Assembly (NCBI GenBank): GCA_009731375.1
Contig: BJOX01000110.1
Coordinates: forward strand, 757,153-783,528
Direction of reading: 5' to 3'
Length of the DNA: 26,376 bases
Source of the DNA: Paulinella micropora
Lineage: Eukaryota; Cercozoa; Imbricatea; Euglyphida
Below are positions 10,236 through 19,945 of this stretch, one piece after another. How positions within the stretch are numbered: the stretch's first letter is position 1; each line of letters begins with the position of its first letter. The notes under the pieces were generated by a model. The model worked only from the letters and a program-made list of their open reading frames with translations, searched no databases and was not told the DNA's origin. The translations under genes and the position numbers were made by a program.

Positions 10236-10530
10236 CACCTACCTACCTACCTACCCACCTACCTACCTACCTACCTACCTTTCTACCTACCTATGTACCT
10301 ACCTACCTATCTATCTACCTACCTCCCTACCTGTCTGCCTACCTTCCTACCTACCTATCTACCTACCTACCTATCTACCTCCCTACCTACCTATCTATCT
10401 AGCTAGCTAGTGATCAATCTATCTACCTATCTATCTATCTATCTATCTGTCTATCTATCTATCTGTCTATCTATCTATCTATCTATCTATCTATCCATCC
10501 ATTTATCTATCTATCTATCTACCTACCTAC
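9848..10530 (+). repeat. TA, GTAT and CTAC/CTAT arrays with one copy of the exon 6 3' edge
   Basis: The intron between exons 6 and 7 is repeat throughout except for 10028-10075. That copy repeats the last 48 bp of exon 6 (SKQTANFVRLLVPRLQ) and keeps CAG|GT at its 3' border (CTTCAG|GTTGAT). Confidence 0.85.
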
Positions 10531-10532
10531 AG

Positions 10533-10570
10533 GTGGACCTGCAGCATCAGATCTACCTCAAGTTGCTTTG
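10533..10570 (+). CDS. Exon 7 of partial gene
   Basis: Acceptor CTACCTACAG and donor GCTTTG|GTACCT give 12 codons plus TG. The peptide is VDLQHQIYLKLL. The leftover TG is completed by the first base of exon 8 to give TGG (Trp). A 38-nt exon is small, but phase agreement on both sides supports it. Confidence 0.55.
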
Positions 10571-10582
10571 GTACCTACCGAC

Positions 10583-10620
<38 letters not shown>

Positions 10621-10944
10621 GTCTATCTATCTATCTATATATCTATCTATCTATCTATATTTCTGTATTTCTATTTATCTATTTATCTATCTATATATCT
10701 ATCTATCTATATATCCATCTATCTGTTTATCTATCTATCTATATTTCTGTATATCTATTTATCTATCTATCTAGCTATCTATCTATATATCTATCTATCT
10801 ATCTATATTTCTGTATTTCTATTTATCTATTTTTCTATCTATCTATCTATCTATCTATCAATCTATCAATCAATCAATCTATCTATCTATCTATATTTCT
10901 GTATTTATTTCTATCTATCTGTCTATCTATCTATCTATCTATCT
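10571..10944 (+). repeat. CTAT microsatellite with TTTCTGTATTTCTA variants
   Basis: Tetranucleotide DNA containing a secondary repeat of about 60-140 bp with the motif ATATTTCTGTATTTCTATTTATC (starts near 10659, 10741, 10806 and 10892). No exon. Confidence 0.85.
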
Positions 10945-11221
10945 CAGTGCTCTGTCGGTTTATACTAGACTGTCGAACAGTCTCGAAACTCCATCTGCTT
11001 ACTGGGCCCTCTGTAATGGAGGTGGGAGCTCGTTCTGCAAGGGGCGCTTATGGAACGAGCCCTGGCCCCGCCTGGTACTAGGGAGATTTGGTATTGCCTG
11101 TATCAGTCCCTTCCGTGCAAACATCACGGCTTAGCTGGGCATCGGGTTAATACTTTACCCACAGACTTCCTGGTTGACGAAATCAGAAGCTCCTTTTTTC
11201 TGACATTAGTCGATATTTCAT
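10945..11221 (+). repeat. Dispersed repeat segment B, copy 2
   Basis: Second copy of the segment at 6766-7042, same orientation, starting CAGTGCTCTGTCGGTTTATA directly after (CTAT)n and ending TTAGTCGATATTTCATC directly before (CTAT)n. Here segment B lies upstream of segment A, the reverse of the order at 6.2-7.0 kb. Confidence 0.8.
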
Positions 11222-11330
11222 CTATCTGTCTATCTATCTATCTATCTATCTATCTACCTATCCATCTATCTATCTATATATCTATCTATCTATCTATCTA
11301 TCTATCTTATCTATCTAATCTATCTATCTA

Positions 11331-11362
<32 letters not shown>

Positions 11363-11363
11363 C
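11222..11363 (+). repeat. CTAT microsatellite between segments B and A
   Basis: Plain (CTAT)n with a few CTAAT steps; no gene. Confidence 0.9.
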
Positions 11364-11463
11364 CCGTGATTCCCATCCCGGATACATGCACAGTACACAA
11401 ATTACTGTTTGATGTGAAACTGCGTTCCTTTTCAAGGACTACATTCCTTTGCGACATCTCATC
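11364..11463 (+). repeat. Dispersed repeat segment A, copy 2
   Basis: Matches 6274-6372. Here the 3' side is not broken by CTAT but continues TGTATATGCAGCACTGATAG followed by ACCAAACATAT, probably the true downstream sequence of the element. The same GCTGATAGACCAAA-type string recurs near 2480, 12017 and 12140. Confidence 0.75.
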
Positions 11464-11587
11464 TGTATATGCAGCACTGATAGACCAAACATATCTTTAT
11501 GTGTATATATATATATGTATATATGTATATATGTATATATATACATATATATATACATATATTATATATGTATATATATATATATGC
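11464..11587 (+). repeat. End of element A and (TA/GTAT)n tract
   Basis: A short unique tail of segment A, then TA-rich repeat up to the acceptor of exon 8. Confidence 0.75.
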
Positions 11588-11589
11588 AG

Positions 11590-11624
11590 GTTTAATCTGC
11601 CGCACATCTGTTGTACAATTCAAG
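11590..11624 (+). CDS. Exon 8 of partial gene (35-nt microexon)
   Basis: Lies between ATATGCAG and TTCAAG|GTATCT. Its first base completes TG|G (Trp) from exon 7. Eleven codons follow (FNLPHICCTIQ), and the last G is completed by AC of exon 9 to give GAC (Asp). Both phase joins work only in this frame, which turns two otherwise incompatible neighbours into one reading frame. Contains adjacent Cys residues. Confidence 0.6.
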
Positions 11625-11878
11625 GTATCTATCTTATCTACCTATCTATCTATCTATCTATATCTATCTACCTATCTATCTATCTATCTACCACTACCTA
11701 CCTATCTATCTACCTATCTATCTACCTATCTATCTATCTATCTATCTATCTACTATCTATCTATCTACTATCTATCTATCTATCTATCTACCTATCTATC
11801 TACCTATCTATCTACCTATCTATCTACCTATCTATCTATCTATTTATCTATCTATCTGTCTAGCTAGCTAGCTAGCTT

Positions 11879-11914
<36 letters not shown>

Positions 11915-11958
11915 CAGACATTCCCACGCAGTCCTCCGTCTGGCACCGCAACGCCAAA

Positions 11959-12015
<57 letters not shown>

Positions 12016-12257
12016 GCTGACAGACCAAACATATTCTATCTATCTATCTATCTATCTATCAATCTATCTATCTATCTACAGACATTCCCCCGCAGTCCCC
12101 CGTCTATCTATCTTTCTTTCTATCTATCTATCTATCTTGCTGATAGACCAAACATATTCTGTCTATCTATCTATCTATCTACAGACATTCCCCCGCATTC
12201 CCTGACATCCCCGTCTGGCACTGCAACGCCAAAATCTATCTATTTATCTTTCTATCC

Positions 12258-12341
<84 letters not shown>
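11625..12341 (+). repeat. CTAT/CTAC and TA arrays with three copies of exon 9
   Basis: Copies start after CTACAG at 11918 (to 11961), 12082 (to 12104) and 12185 (to 12235). They carry ACATTCCCMCGCAG and, in the first and third, GTCTGGCACYGCAACGCCAA. Internal deletions differ between copies (each lacks part of TTCCCCGACATCC). TTGCTGAYAGACCAAACATA occurs twice (about 12014 and 12137). A (TA)n tract precedes exon 9. Confidence 0.85.
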
Positions 12342-12342
<1 letters not shown>

Positions 12343-12397
12343 CATTCCCCCGCAGTTCCCCGACATCCCTGTCTGGCACCGCAACGCCAAAATCGAG
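12342..12397 (+). CDS. Exon 9 of partial gene
   Basis: Acceptor ATACAG (AG at 12340-12341) and donor ATCGAG|GTCTCT. Two bases complete GAC (Asp) from exon 8; 18 codons follow, IPPQFPDIPVWHRNAKIE, ending in phase 0. Proline-rich start, then a strand-like segment. Three incomplete copies lie upstream. The last 24-bp segment, AACGCCAAAATCGAGGTCTC plus TATC, recurs at 12532 before exon 10. Confidence 0.6.
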
Positions 12398-12400
12398 GTC

Positions 12401-12431
<31 letters not shown>

Positions 12432-12546
12432 GTCTATCTATCTATCTATCTATCTATATATGTATATATCTATCTACCTACCTACCTATCTATCTACCTA
12501 TCTACCTACCTTTCTATCTATCTATCTATCTAACGCCAAAATCGAG
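12398..12546 (+). repeat. CTAT/CTAC repeat between exons 9 and 10 (candidate recently made intron)
   Basis: The 149-bp interval is (CTAT/CTAC)n and ends TAACGCCAAAATCGAG, a copy of the end of exon 9. Donor GAG|GTCTCT and acceptor ATCGAG|GTCTCT carry the same border sequence, as expected when an intron forms by tandem duplication of an AGGT-bearing segment. Confidence 0.65.
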
Positions 12547-12573
12547 GTCTCTATCGCAATGCAAAAAAATCTT
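12547..12573 (+). CDS. Exon 10 of partial gene (27-nt microexon)
   Basis: Nine codons (VSIAMQKNL) between AAATCGAG and AATCTT|GTCTAT, phase 0/0. It directly continues exon 9: the unbroken reading would be HRNAKIEVSIAMQKNL. The acceptor AG belongs to a copied exon 9 end, with CTAT repeat as the pyrimidine tract. The donor is weak, so the 3' end is uncertain. Confidence 0.45.
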
Positions 12574-12574
12574 G

Positions 12575-12623
<49 letters not shown>

Positions 12624-12758
12624 TTGTCTACCTACCTACCTGCCTGCCTACCTACCTACCTACCTACCTACCTACCTACCTATCTATCTATCGATCTATC
12701 TACCTACCTATCTATCTATCTAGGTGTACAACGACGTTCAGATCAGGCTAGGCTTAGG

Positions 12759-12799
<41 letters not shown>

Positions 12800-13001
12800 A
12801 ACCTACCTACCTACCTACCTACCTACCTACCTATCTACCTATCTATGTATCTACCTATATATCTTCCTACCTACCTGCCTACCTACCTACCTACCTACCT
12901 ACCTACCTACCTACCTACCTACCTATCTATCTATCGATCTATCTACCTACCTATCTATCTATCTAGGTGTACAACGACGTTTAGATCAGGCTAGGCTTAG
13001 G

Positions 13002-13040
<39 letters not shown>

Positions 13041-13391
13041 CCTACCTACCTACCTACCTGCCTACCTACCTACCTATCTACCTATCTATGTATCTACCTG
13101 TATATCTTCCTACCTACCTACCTACCTACCTACCTACCTATCTATCTACCTACCTACCTACCTATCTATCTATCTATCTAGGTGGGCAACGACGTTCAGA
13201 TCAGGCTAGGCTTAGGCCATCTACCTACCTACCTACATACCTACCTACCTACCTACCTACCTACCTATCTATCTAGGTGGGCAACGACGTTCAGATCAGG
13301 CTGGGCTCAGGCTATCTACCTATCTATCTACCTACCTACCTACCTACCTACCTACCTGCCTACCTACCTACCTACCTACCTATCTACCTAC

Positions 13392-13426
<35 letters not shown>

Positions 13427-13743
13427 GGTGGGCAACGACGTTCAGATCAGGCTAGGCTCAGGCTATCTACCTATCTATCTACCTACCTACCTACCTACCT
13501 ACCTACCTACCTATCTATCTATCTATCTAGGTGGGCAATGACGTTCAGATCAGGCTAGGCTCAGGCGCTGTAGAGATACTACTAGGCGTTTATATGTATA
13601 TGATTATATTTATATATTTCATATTTATATTTATATTTATATTTACATATATATTTATATTTATATTTATACTTATATTTATATTTATATTTGTATTTTT
13701 ATATCCATATCCATATTCATATGCATATTCATATCCATACTAG
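12574..13743 (+). repeat. CTAC/CTAT array with six copies of the exon 11 5' edge
   Basis: Copies begin after CTAG at 12724, 12967, 13182, 13277, 13428 and 13531. The outer two start GTGTACAACGACGTT and the inner four GTGGGCAAYGACGTTCAGAT, as in exon 11. The first five end at the same place, after GGCTYAGGC. The innermost copy (13531-13599) runs on through most of the exon (to about GGCGTTTATATG). A 243-bp higher-order unit repeats between 12680 and 13000. The last ~140 bp is (TTTATA)n. Confidence 0.9.
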
Positions 13744-13833
13744 GTGGGCAACGACGTTCAAATCAGACTAGGCTCAGGGGCTGTAGAGATACTACTAGGC
13801 GTGTACTTAGCCTTAAGCGATTTCGTGTCTATG
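13744..13833 (+). CDS. Exon 11 of partial gene
   Basis: Thirty codons, phase 0/0, from CATACTAG to TCTATG|GTATGT, a near-consensus donor. The peptide begins [20 protein letters not shown] and continues YLALSDFVSM, with strongly alternating hydrophobic residues suggesting two beta strands. Six upstream copies and one displaced downstream copy (16673) share its 5' edge. Function unknown; the strand-rich pattern would suit a large beta-rich protein, but I cannot name a family. Confidence 0.65.
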
Positions 13834-14290
13834 GTATGTATGTATGTTATGTATGTATGTTATGTATGTATGTATGTATGTATCTTATGTATCTTATGTA
13901 TCTTATGTATGTTATCTATGTATGTTATCTATGTATGTTATGTATGTTATGTATGTTATGTATGTATGTTATGTATGTTATGTATGTATGTATGTATGTA
14001 TGTATGTATGTATGTATGTATGTATGTATGTGTGTATGGAAATATGTATGTATGTTATGTATGTTATGTATGTATGTATGTTATGTATGTATGTATTTAT
14101 GTATGTATGTATGTATGTATGTATGTATGTATGTATGTTATGTATGTATGTATGTATGTATGTATGTATGTATGTATGTATGTATGTGTGTATGTATGTA
14201 ATTAATCTATGTATGTGTGTATGTATGTATGTATGTATATGTATGTATGTGTGTATGTATGTATGTATGTATGTATGCATGCATGCAAAA
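13834..14290 (+). repeat. (GTAT)n array
   Basis: About 450 bp of GTAT grown directly from the exon 11 donor GTATGT. It is complementary to the (ATAC)n array that follows exon 12, so the two could pair in the transcript with exon 12 at the tip. MYVC frames are artefacts. Confidence 0.95.
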
Positions 14291-14296
14291 ATGTAG

Positions 14297-14340
14297 GAGC
14301 AAAAAAAGACCGACCTAGCTTTGCATCTTGCTCGTTTGAG
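14297..14340 (+). CDS. Exon 12 of partial gene
   Basis: Acceptor ATGTAG and donor TTTGAG|GTACAT enclose 14 codons plus AG: EQKKTDLALHLARL. The AG joins T of exon 13 to give AGT (Ser). It is the first of a series of at least ten near-identical copies and the only one with a normal TAG acceptor at this position. Helix-like, mixed charge. Confidence 0.55.
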
Positions 14341-16384
14341 GTACATACATACATACATACATACAGACATACATGCAGACAGACAGACATACATACATAC
14401 ATATAAACATGCATGCATGCATACATACACACAAGAAAAGACCGACCTAGCTTTGCGTCTTGCTCGTTTGAGGTACATACATACATACATACATACATAC
14501 ATACATACAGACAGGCAGACAGACAGACACAGACAGACAGACAGACATACATACATACATACATGCATACATGCATACATACATACATACATACATACAT
14601 ACAAGAAAAGACCGACCTAGCTTGGCATCTTGCTCGTTTGAGGTACATACATACATGCATACATACAGACAGACAGACAGACAGACATACATACACACAC
14701 ACATACATACATACATACATACAAACATGCATACAAACATACATACATACAAGAAAAGACCGACTTCGCTTTGCATCTTGCTCGTTTGAGGTACATACAT
14801 ACACAAATACATACATACATACATACATACATACGTACGTACAAACATACATACACACATACAGACAGACAGACAGACAGACACACAGACACACACACAT
14901 ACATACATACATACATACATACATACAAACAAACATGCATACATACATACATACATACAAGAAAAGACCGACCTAGCTTTGCATCTTGCTCCTTTGAGGT
15001 ACATGCATACATACATACATACATACAGACAGACAGTCAGACACACAGACAGACAGACAGACAGACAGACATGCATACATACATACATGCATACATACAT
15101 ACATACATACATCCATACATACATACATACATACAAGAAAAGACCGACCTAGCTTGGCATCTTGCTCGTTTGAGGTACATACATACATGCATACATACAG
15201 ACAGACAGACAGACAGACATACATACACACATACATACATACATACATACATACAAACATGCATACAAACATACATACATACAAGAAAAGACCGACTTAG
15301 CTTTGCATCTTGCTCGTTTGAGGTACATACATACACAAATACATACATACATACATATATACATACGTACGTACAAACATACATACACACATACAGACAG
15401 ACAGACACACAGACACACATACATACATACATACATACATACATACATACAAACAAACATGCAAACATGCATACATACATACAAGAAAAGACCGACCTAG
15501 CTTTGCATCTTGCTCCTTTGAGGTACATACATACATACATACATACAGACAGACAGACAGACAGACAGACATGCATACATACATACATGCATACATACAT
15601 ACAAACATGCATGCATACATACATACATACAAGAAAAGACCGACCTAGCTTTGCATCTTGCTCGTTTGAGGTACATACATACATACATACATACAGACAG
15701 ACATGCATACATACATACATACATACACATATACAGACAGACAGACAGACAGACATACATACATACATACAAACATGCATGCATACATACATAAAAGAAA
15801 AGACCGACCTAGCTTTGCATCTTGCTCGTTTGAGGTACATAATACATACATACATACATACATACATACAGACATGCATGCATACATACATACATACATA
15901 CATGCATGCATGCATACATGCATACATACATACATACATACATACATGCAGACGTACATACATACAGACATGCAAACACATACATACATACATGCATACA
16001 TACATACATACATGCATACATACATATAAATACATACAGACTTACATACATACAGACATGCATACACATACATACATACATACAGACGTACATACATACA
16101 GACATGCATACACATACATACATACATACATACATACATAGAAGAAAAGACAGACTTTGCCCTGCACCTAGCTATACAACATACAAACATACATAACATA
16201 CATACATAACATGCATACATACACACATACGATACATACATACATACATACATACGATACATACATACGATACATACATACACGCATAACATACATAACA
16301 TACACACATACGATACATACATACATACATACATACATACATACATAAATACATGCATACATACATACATACATATATACATAG
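14341..16384 (+). repeat. (ATAC/GACA)n array with ten further copies of exon 12
   Basis: Cores reading ACCGACCTAGCTTTGCATCT and ending TTTGAG|GTAC start at 14441, 14611, 14759, 14967, 15143, 15291, 15491, 15639 and 15803. A diverged tenth copy lies at about 16145-16172 (AGACAGACTTTGCCCTGCAC). The nine close copies keep the donor; their 5' border is ACAAGAAAAG instead of TGTAGGAGC. Shared variants show a higher-order duplication of about 530 bp: CTTGGC at 14611 and 15143, GACTT at 14759 and 15291, GCTCCTTT at 14967 and 15491. The tail to 16384 includes (ATACG)n and (ATAC)n. Confidence 0.9.
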
Positions 16385-16544
16385 TTTGGAGAGCATCAGC
16401 AGCAAGACCGGCCGGCCCGCCTCCACGCCGCTCAAGCAGCAAATGCCAATTTTGCCCCGGCGGACATCGGCCGTTACCAATCTGCCCCCGGCCGCTACCG
16501 TTACCGCTGCTGCCGGCAGCACAATCCACCCCCACCACCACTCT
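16385..16544 (+). CDS. Exon 13 of partial gene (low-complexity, Pro/Ala/Ser-rich)
   Basis: Acceptor ATACATAG and donor CACTCT|GTATGT. One base completes Ser from exon 12; 53 codons follow, starting LESISSKTGRPASTPLKQQM and ending STIHPHHHS, in phase 0. The middle is Pro/Ala/Thr-rich (NLPPAATVTAAAGS), so it is probably a flexible linker. It is GC-rich, unlike everything around it. Its 3' edge (CCACCACCACTCTGTATG) recurs once at about 16756. Confidence 0.6.
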
Positions 16545-16756
16545 GTATGTACCTATATATGTATCTACGTACCTGTCTATGTATCTACCTATATATCTTC
16601 CTACCTACCTACCTATCTACCTAAATATCTTCCTACCTACCTACCTACCTACCTATCTATCTATCTATCTAGGTGGGCAACGACGTTCAGATCAGGCTAG
16701 GCTCAGGCTATCTACCTATCTATCTATCTATCTATCTACATAGCTACCTACCTACC
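16545..16756 (+). repeat. CTAC/CTAT repeat with a displaced copy of the exon 11 5' edge
   Basis: At 16673-16709 lies GTGGGCAACGACGTTCAGAT plus CAGGCTAGGCTCAGGC, preceded by TATCTACCTATATATCTTCC-type repeat as in the 12.8-13.1 kb array. This ~150-bp block is a copy of part of the exon 11 array moved two exons downstream. Confidence 0.8.
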
Positions 16757-16916
16757 CACCACCACTCTGTATGGATGTTATGTATGTTATGTAATGTATG
16801 TATGGAATGCATGTATGTAATGTATGTATGTATGTAATGTATGTATGTAATGTATGTATGTAATGTATATATGTAATGTACGTATGTAATGTATGTATGT
16901 ATGTAATGTATGTATG

Positions 16917-16947
<31 letters not shown>

Positions 16948-17008
16948 TGTATGTAATGTATGTATGTAATGTATGTATGTATGTAATGTATGTATGTATG
17001 TATGTATG

Positions 17009-17039
<31 letters not shown>

Positions 17040-17070
17040 TGTAATGTATGTATGTATGTTATGTATGTAG
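16757..17070 (+). repeat. (GTAT/GTAATGTAT)n array and exon 13 3'-edge copy
   Basis: Starts with CCACCACCACTCTGTATG, copied from the end and donor of exon 13, then about 290 bp of GTAT and GTAATGTAT repeat. Confidence 0.85.
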
Positions 17071-17116
17071 TCGGGGGAGCCGGCTCCTCCACTCTATCTA
17101 TCTATCTCTCTCTCTC

Positions 17117-17151
<35 letters not shown>

Positions 17152-17160
17152 CACATACCA
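17071..17160 (+). repeat. Possible diverged exon 14 5' edge, then (CTAT/TA)n
   Basis: After GTAG, TCGGGGGAGCCGGCTCCTCC resembles the start of exon 14 (GCGGGGGGGCGACCCCTCCC). No donor follows, so I treat it as a decayed edge copy and not an exon. Confidence 0.45.
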
Positions 17161-18180
17161 TCGCTATTGTTATTGTTATTGTTATTGTTATTGTTATTGT
17201 TATTGTTATTGCATTCTAAGCACCTGTATTATGCCTGGGTAACGGCTCAGCGTATCCCACTCCCTCTTTATTGTTATTGTTATTATTGTTATTGTTATTA
17301 TTATTGTAATTGTTATTGTAATTGTTATTGTTATTGTTATTGTTATTGTTATTGTTATTGTTATTGTTGTTGTATGTAAGCAGCTGTATTATGCCTGGGT
17401 AACGGCTCAGCGTGCCCCAGTCCCTCTTTATTGTTATTGTTATTATTGTTATTGTTATTGTTATTATTGTTATTGTTATTGTTATTGTCTGTAAGCACCT
17501 GTGTTATGCCTGGGTAACGGCTCAGCGTGCCCCACTTTATTGTTATTGTTATTGTTGTTATTGTTATTGTTATTGTTATGGTTATTGTTATTGTTATTGT
17601 TATTGTTATTGTTGTTGTATATAAGCAGCTGTATTATGCCTGGGTAACGGCTCAGTGTGTCATACTCCCTCTTTATTGTTATTGTTATTATTGTTATTGT
17701 TATTGTTATTGTTATTGTTATTGTTATTGTTATTGTTATTGTTATTGTAATTGTTGTGGTTATTGTTATTGTTATTGTTGTTGTATGTAAGCAGCTGTAT
17801 TATGCCTGGGTAACGGCTCAGCGTGCCCCACTCCCCCTTTATTGTTATCGTTATTATTGTTATTGTAATTGTTATTTTTATTGTTATTGTTATTGTTATT
17901 GTTATGGTTATTGTTATTGTGATTGTTATTGTTATTGTTATTATTATTGTTGTTGTATGTAAGCACCTGTATTATGCCTGGGTAACGGCTCAGCGTGCCC
18001 CAGTCCCTCTTTATTGTTATTGTTATTATTGTTATTGTTATTATTGTTGTTATTGTTATTGTTATTGTTCTTGTTATTGTTATTGTTATTGTTATTACTG
18101 TCATTGTTATTGTTATTGTTACTGTCATTGTTATTGTTATTGTTATTCTCATTGTTATTATTATTGTTGTTTACTGTCAT
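17161..18180 (-). repeat. (TTATTG)n array with six inverted copies of the exon 15 3' edge
   Basis: Islands at about 17222, 17384, 17498, 17628, 17794 and 17966 contain CTGTATTATGCCTGGGTAAC and GGCTCAGCGTG, the reverse complement of exon 15's end, together with its flanking CCCTCTTTATTG. The array is thus an inverted counterpart of 20275-21420, placed on the other side of exon 14. The hexamer is also complementary. Confidence 0.9.
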
Positions 18181-18231
18181 TATTGTTATTATTTAGACGG
18201 GGGGGGGGGGGGGGGGGCCCCCCCCCCCCCC

Positions 18232-18241
18232 NNNNNNNNNN
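18232..18241. other. Assembly gap (10 N) between C-run and G-run
   Basis: The gap sits between about 14 C and about 25 G. Sequence on both sides is a homopolymer, so local lengths and the G/C switch may be assembly artefacts. Confidence 0.95.
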
Positions 18242-18516
18242 GGGGGGGGGGGGGGGGGGGGGGGGGCGACTCCTCCCATCGCCCCAATTGAAGTTATTAT
18301 TATTGTTATTGTTATTCTATTTGTTATTATTATTGTTATTTACTGTCATATTGTTATTATTTAGACGGGGGGGGAAAGACTCCTCCCATCGTTATTGTTA
18401 TTTACTTTCATTGTTATTTGTTATTGTTATTGTTATTTGTTATTGTTATTGTTATTTGTTATTGTTATTGTTATTTAGGCGGGGGGGGGGGGGGGGGGGG
18501 GCCCCCCCCCCCCCCC

Positions 18517-18526
18517 NNNNNNNNNN
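18517..18526. other. Assembly gap (10 N) after G-run/C-run
   Basis: Same pattern as the gap at 18232: G-run, C-run, then ten N. Confidence 0.95.
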
Positions 18527-18845
18527 AAGAGTAGTATTATTACTACGAATACTATTGTTATTGTAATTGTTATGGTCATTGTTATTGTTATTCTCATTGT
18601 TATTATTATTGTTATTTACTGTCATTATTGTTATTATTTAGGCGGGGGGGCGACTGCTCCCATCGCCCAGATATCATCGCAAGAGTATTGTTATTGTTAT
18701 ATTGTTATTACTGTCATTGTTATTGTTACTGTCATTGTTATTGTTATTCTTATTCTCATCGTTATTATTATTGTTATTTACTGTCATTTACTTTCATTGT
18801 TATTCGTTATTGTTATTGTTATTTGTTATTGTTGTTATTATTTAG

Positions 18846-18955
18846 GCGGGGGGGCGACCCCTCCCATCGCCTAGATATCACCGTAAGAGTAGTATTATTA
18901 CTACTAATACTAGCAGTCAAGAGAATAATGAGGACAACATTGCACTGGCCACTCG
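18846..18955 (+). CDS. Exon 14 of partial gene (donor ambiguous)
   Basis: Acceptor TTATTTAG; 36 codons plus CG, ending at CACTCG|GTACAG. The peptide begins [18 protein letters not shown] and continues [18 protein letters not shown]: polar, Asn/Ser/Thr-rich. The CG joins G of exon 15 to make CGG (Arg). An alternative donor five bases downstream (TACA|GTATAC) aligns with the downstream copies but would put a stop in exon 15. Four upstream 5'-edge and six downstream 3'-edge copies agree with this frame. Confidence 0.55.
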
Positions 18956-18988
18956 GTACAGTATACGTACATGCATACACAGCATATG

Positions 18989-19044
<56 letters not shown>

Positions 19045-19076
19045 GAGGACAAAATTGCACTGGCCACGCGGTACTG

Positions 19077-19108
<32 letters not shown>

Positions 19109-19117
19109 TGTATATAT

Positions 19118-19165
<48 letters not shown>

Positions 19166-19260
19166 TATACATGTATATGTCGCAAGAGTAGTATTATTAC
19201 TACTAATAAATCAAGTCAAGAGAATAATGAAGGCAACATTGCACTGGCCACGCGGTACTG

Positions 19261-19292
<32 letters not shown>

Positions 19293-19386
19293 TGTATGTA
19301 TGTATGTATGTATGTATGTGTGTATGTATGTATGTGTGTATGTATGTATGTAAGTATGTATGTATGTATGTATGTATGTATGCATG

Positions 19387-19429
<43 letters not shown>

Positions 19430-19484
19430 GTATGTATGTATTTATGTATGTATGTATGTATGTATGCATATATATATGTATATA

Positions 19485-19517
<33 letters not shown>

Positions 19518-19688
19518 ATACATGTATATATCGCAAGAGTAGTGTTATTACTAATACTAGCAGTCAAGAGAATAATGAGGACAACATTGCACTGGCCACG
19601 CGGTACAGTGTATGTATGTATGTATGTATCTATGTATCTATGTATCTATGTATCTATGTATGTATGTATGTATGTATGTATATGTATG

Positions 19689-19730
<42 letters not shown>

Positions 19731-19911
19731 AAGAGTAGTATAATTACTACTACTACTACTAGTCAGGAGAATGAGAATAAGAACATTGGACTGATATATG
19801 TATGTATGTATGTATGTATGTATATATATGTATATATCGCAAGAGTGATATTATTATTACTACTTACTACTAGTAGTCAGGAGAATGAGAACGAGAACAT
19901 TGGACTGATAT

Positions 19912-19945
<34 letters not shown>

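Larger units (their letters stand above)
18181..18845 (+). repeat. (TTATTG/TTATTTG)n with copies of the exon 14 5' edge and G-run expansions
   Basis: Copies of the exon 14 start follow TTTAG at about 18197, 18365, 18479 and 18642. The last is long (GCGGGGGGGCGACTGCTCCC then ATCGCCCAGATATCATCGCAAGAGT). At 18197 and 18479 the G run has grown to 18 or more G, is followed by a run of C and then by an N gap. Confidence 0.8.

Noticed and set aside
14297-15834. CRISPR-like array: ~32-44-bp conserved units with 130-200-bp spacers
   Set aside because: The spacers are microsatellite and not unique sequence, the spacing is too large and irregular, and the repeat is a coding exon with splice borders in eukaryotic DNA.
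14202-16541. Minus-strand Cys-rich frames ([16 protein letters not shown]) that look like cysteine-rich secreted peptides
   Set aside because: They are translations of (ATAC)n and (GACA)n in reverse. The same DNA gives HTYIHTYI on the + strand. No signal peptide or non-repeat segment is present apart from antisense exon 12 copies.
17222-18009. KHLYYAWVTAQR-type repeats read on the + strand as a repeat protein
   Set aside because: The islands are the reverse complement of the exon 15 edge, whose + strand reading at 20214-20274 has proper splice borders and phase. The + reading here has none.
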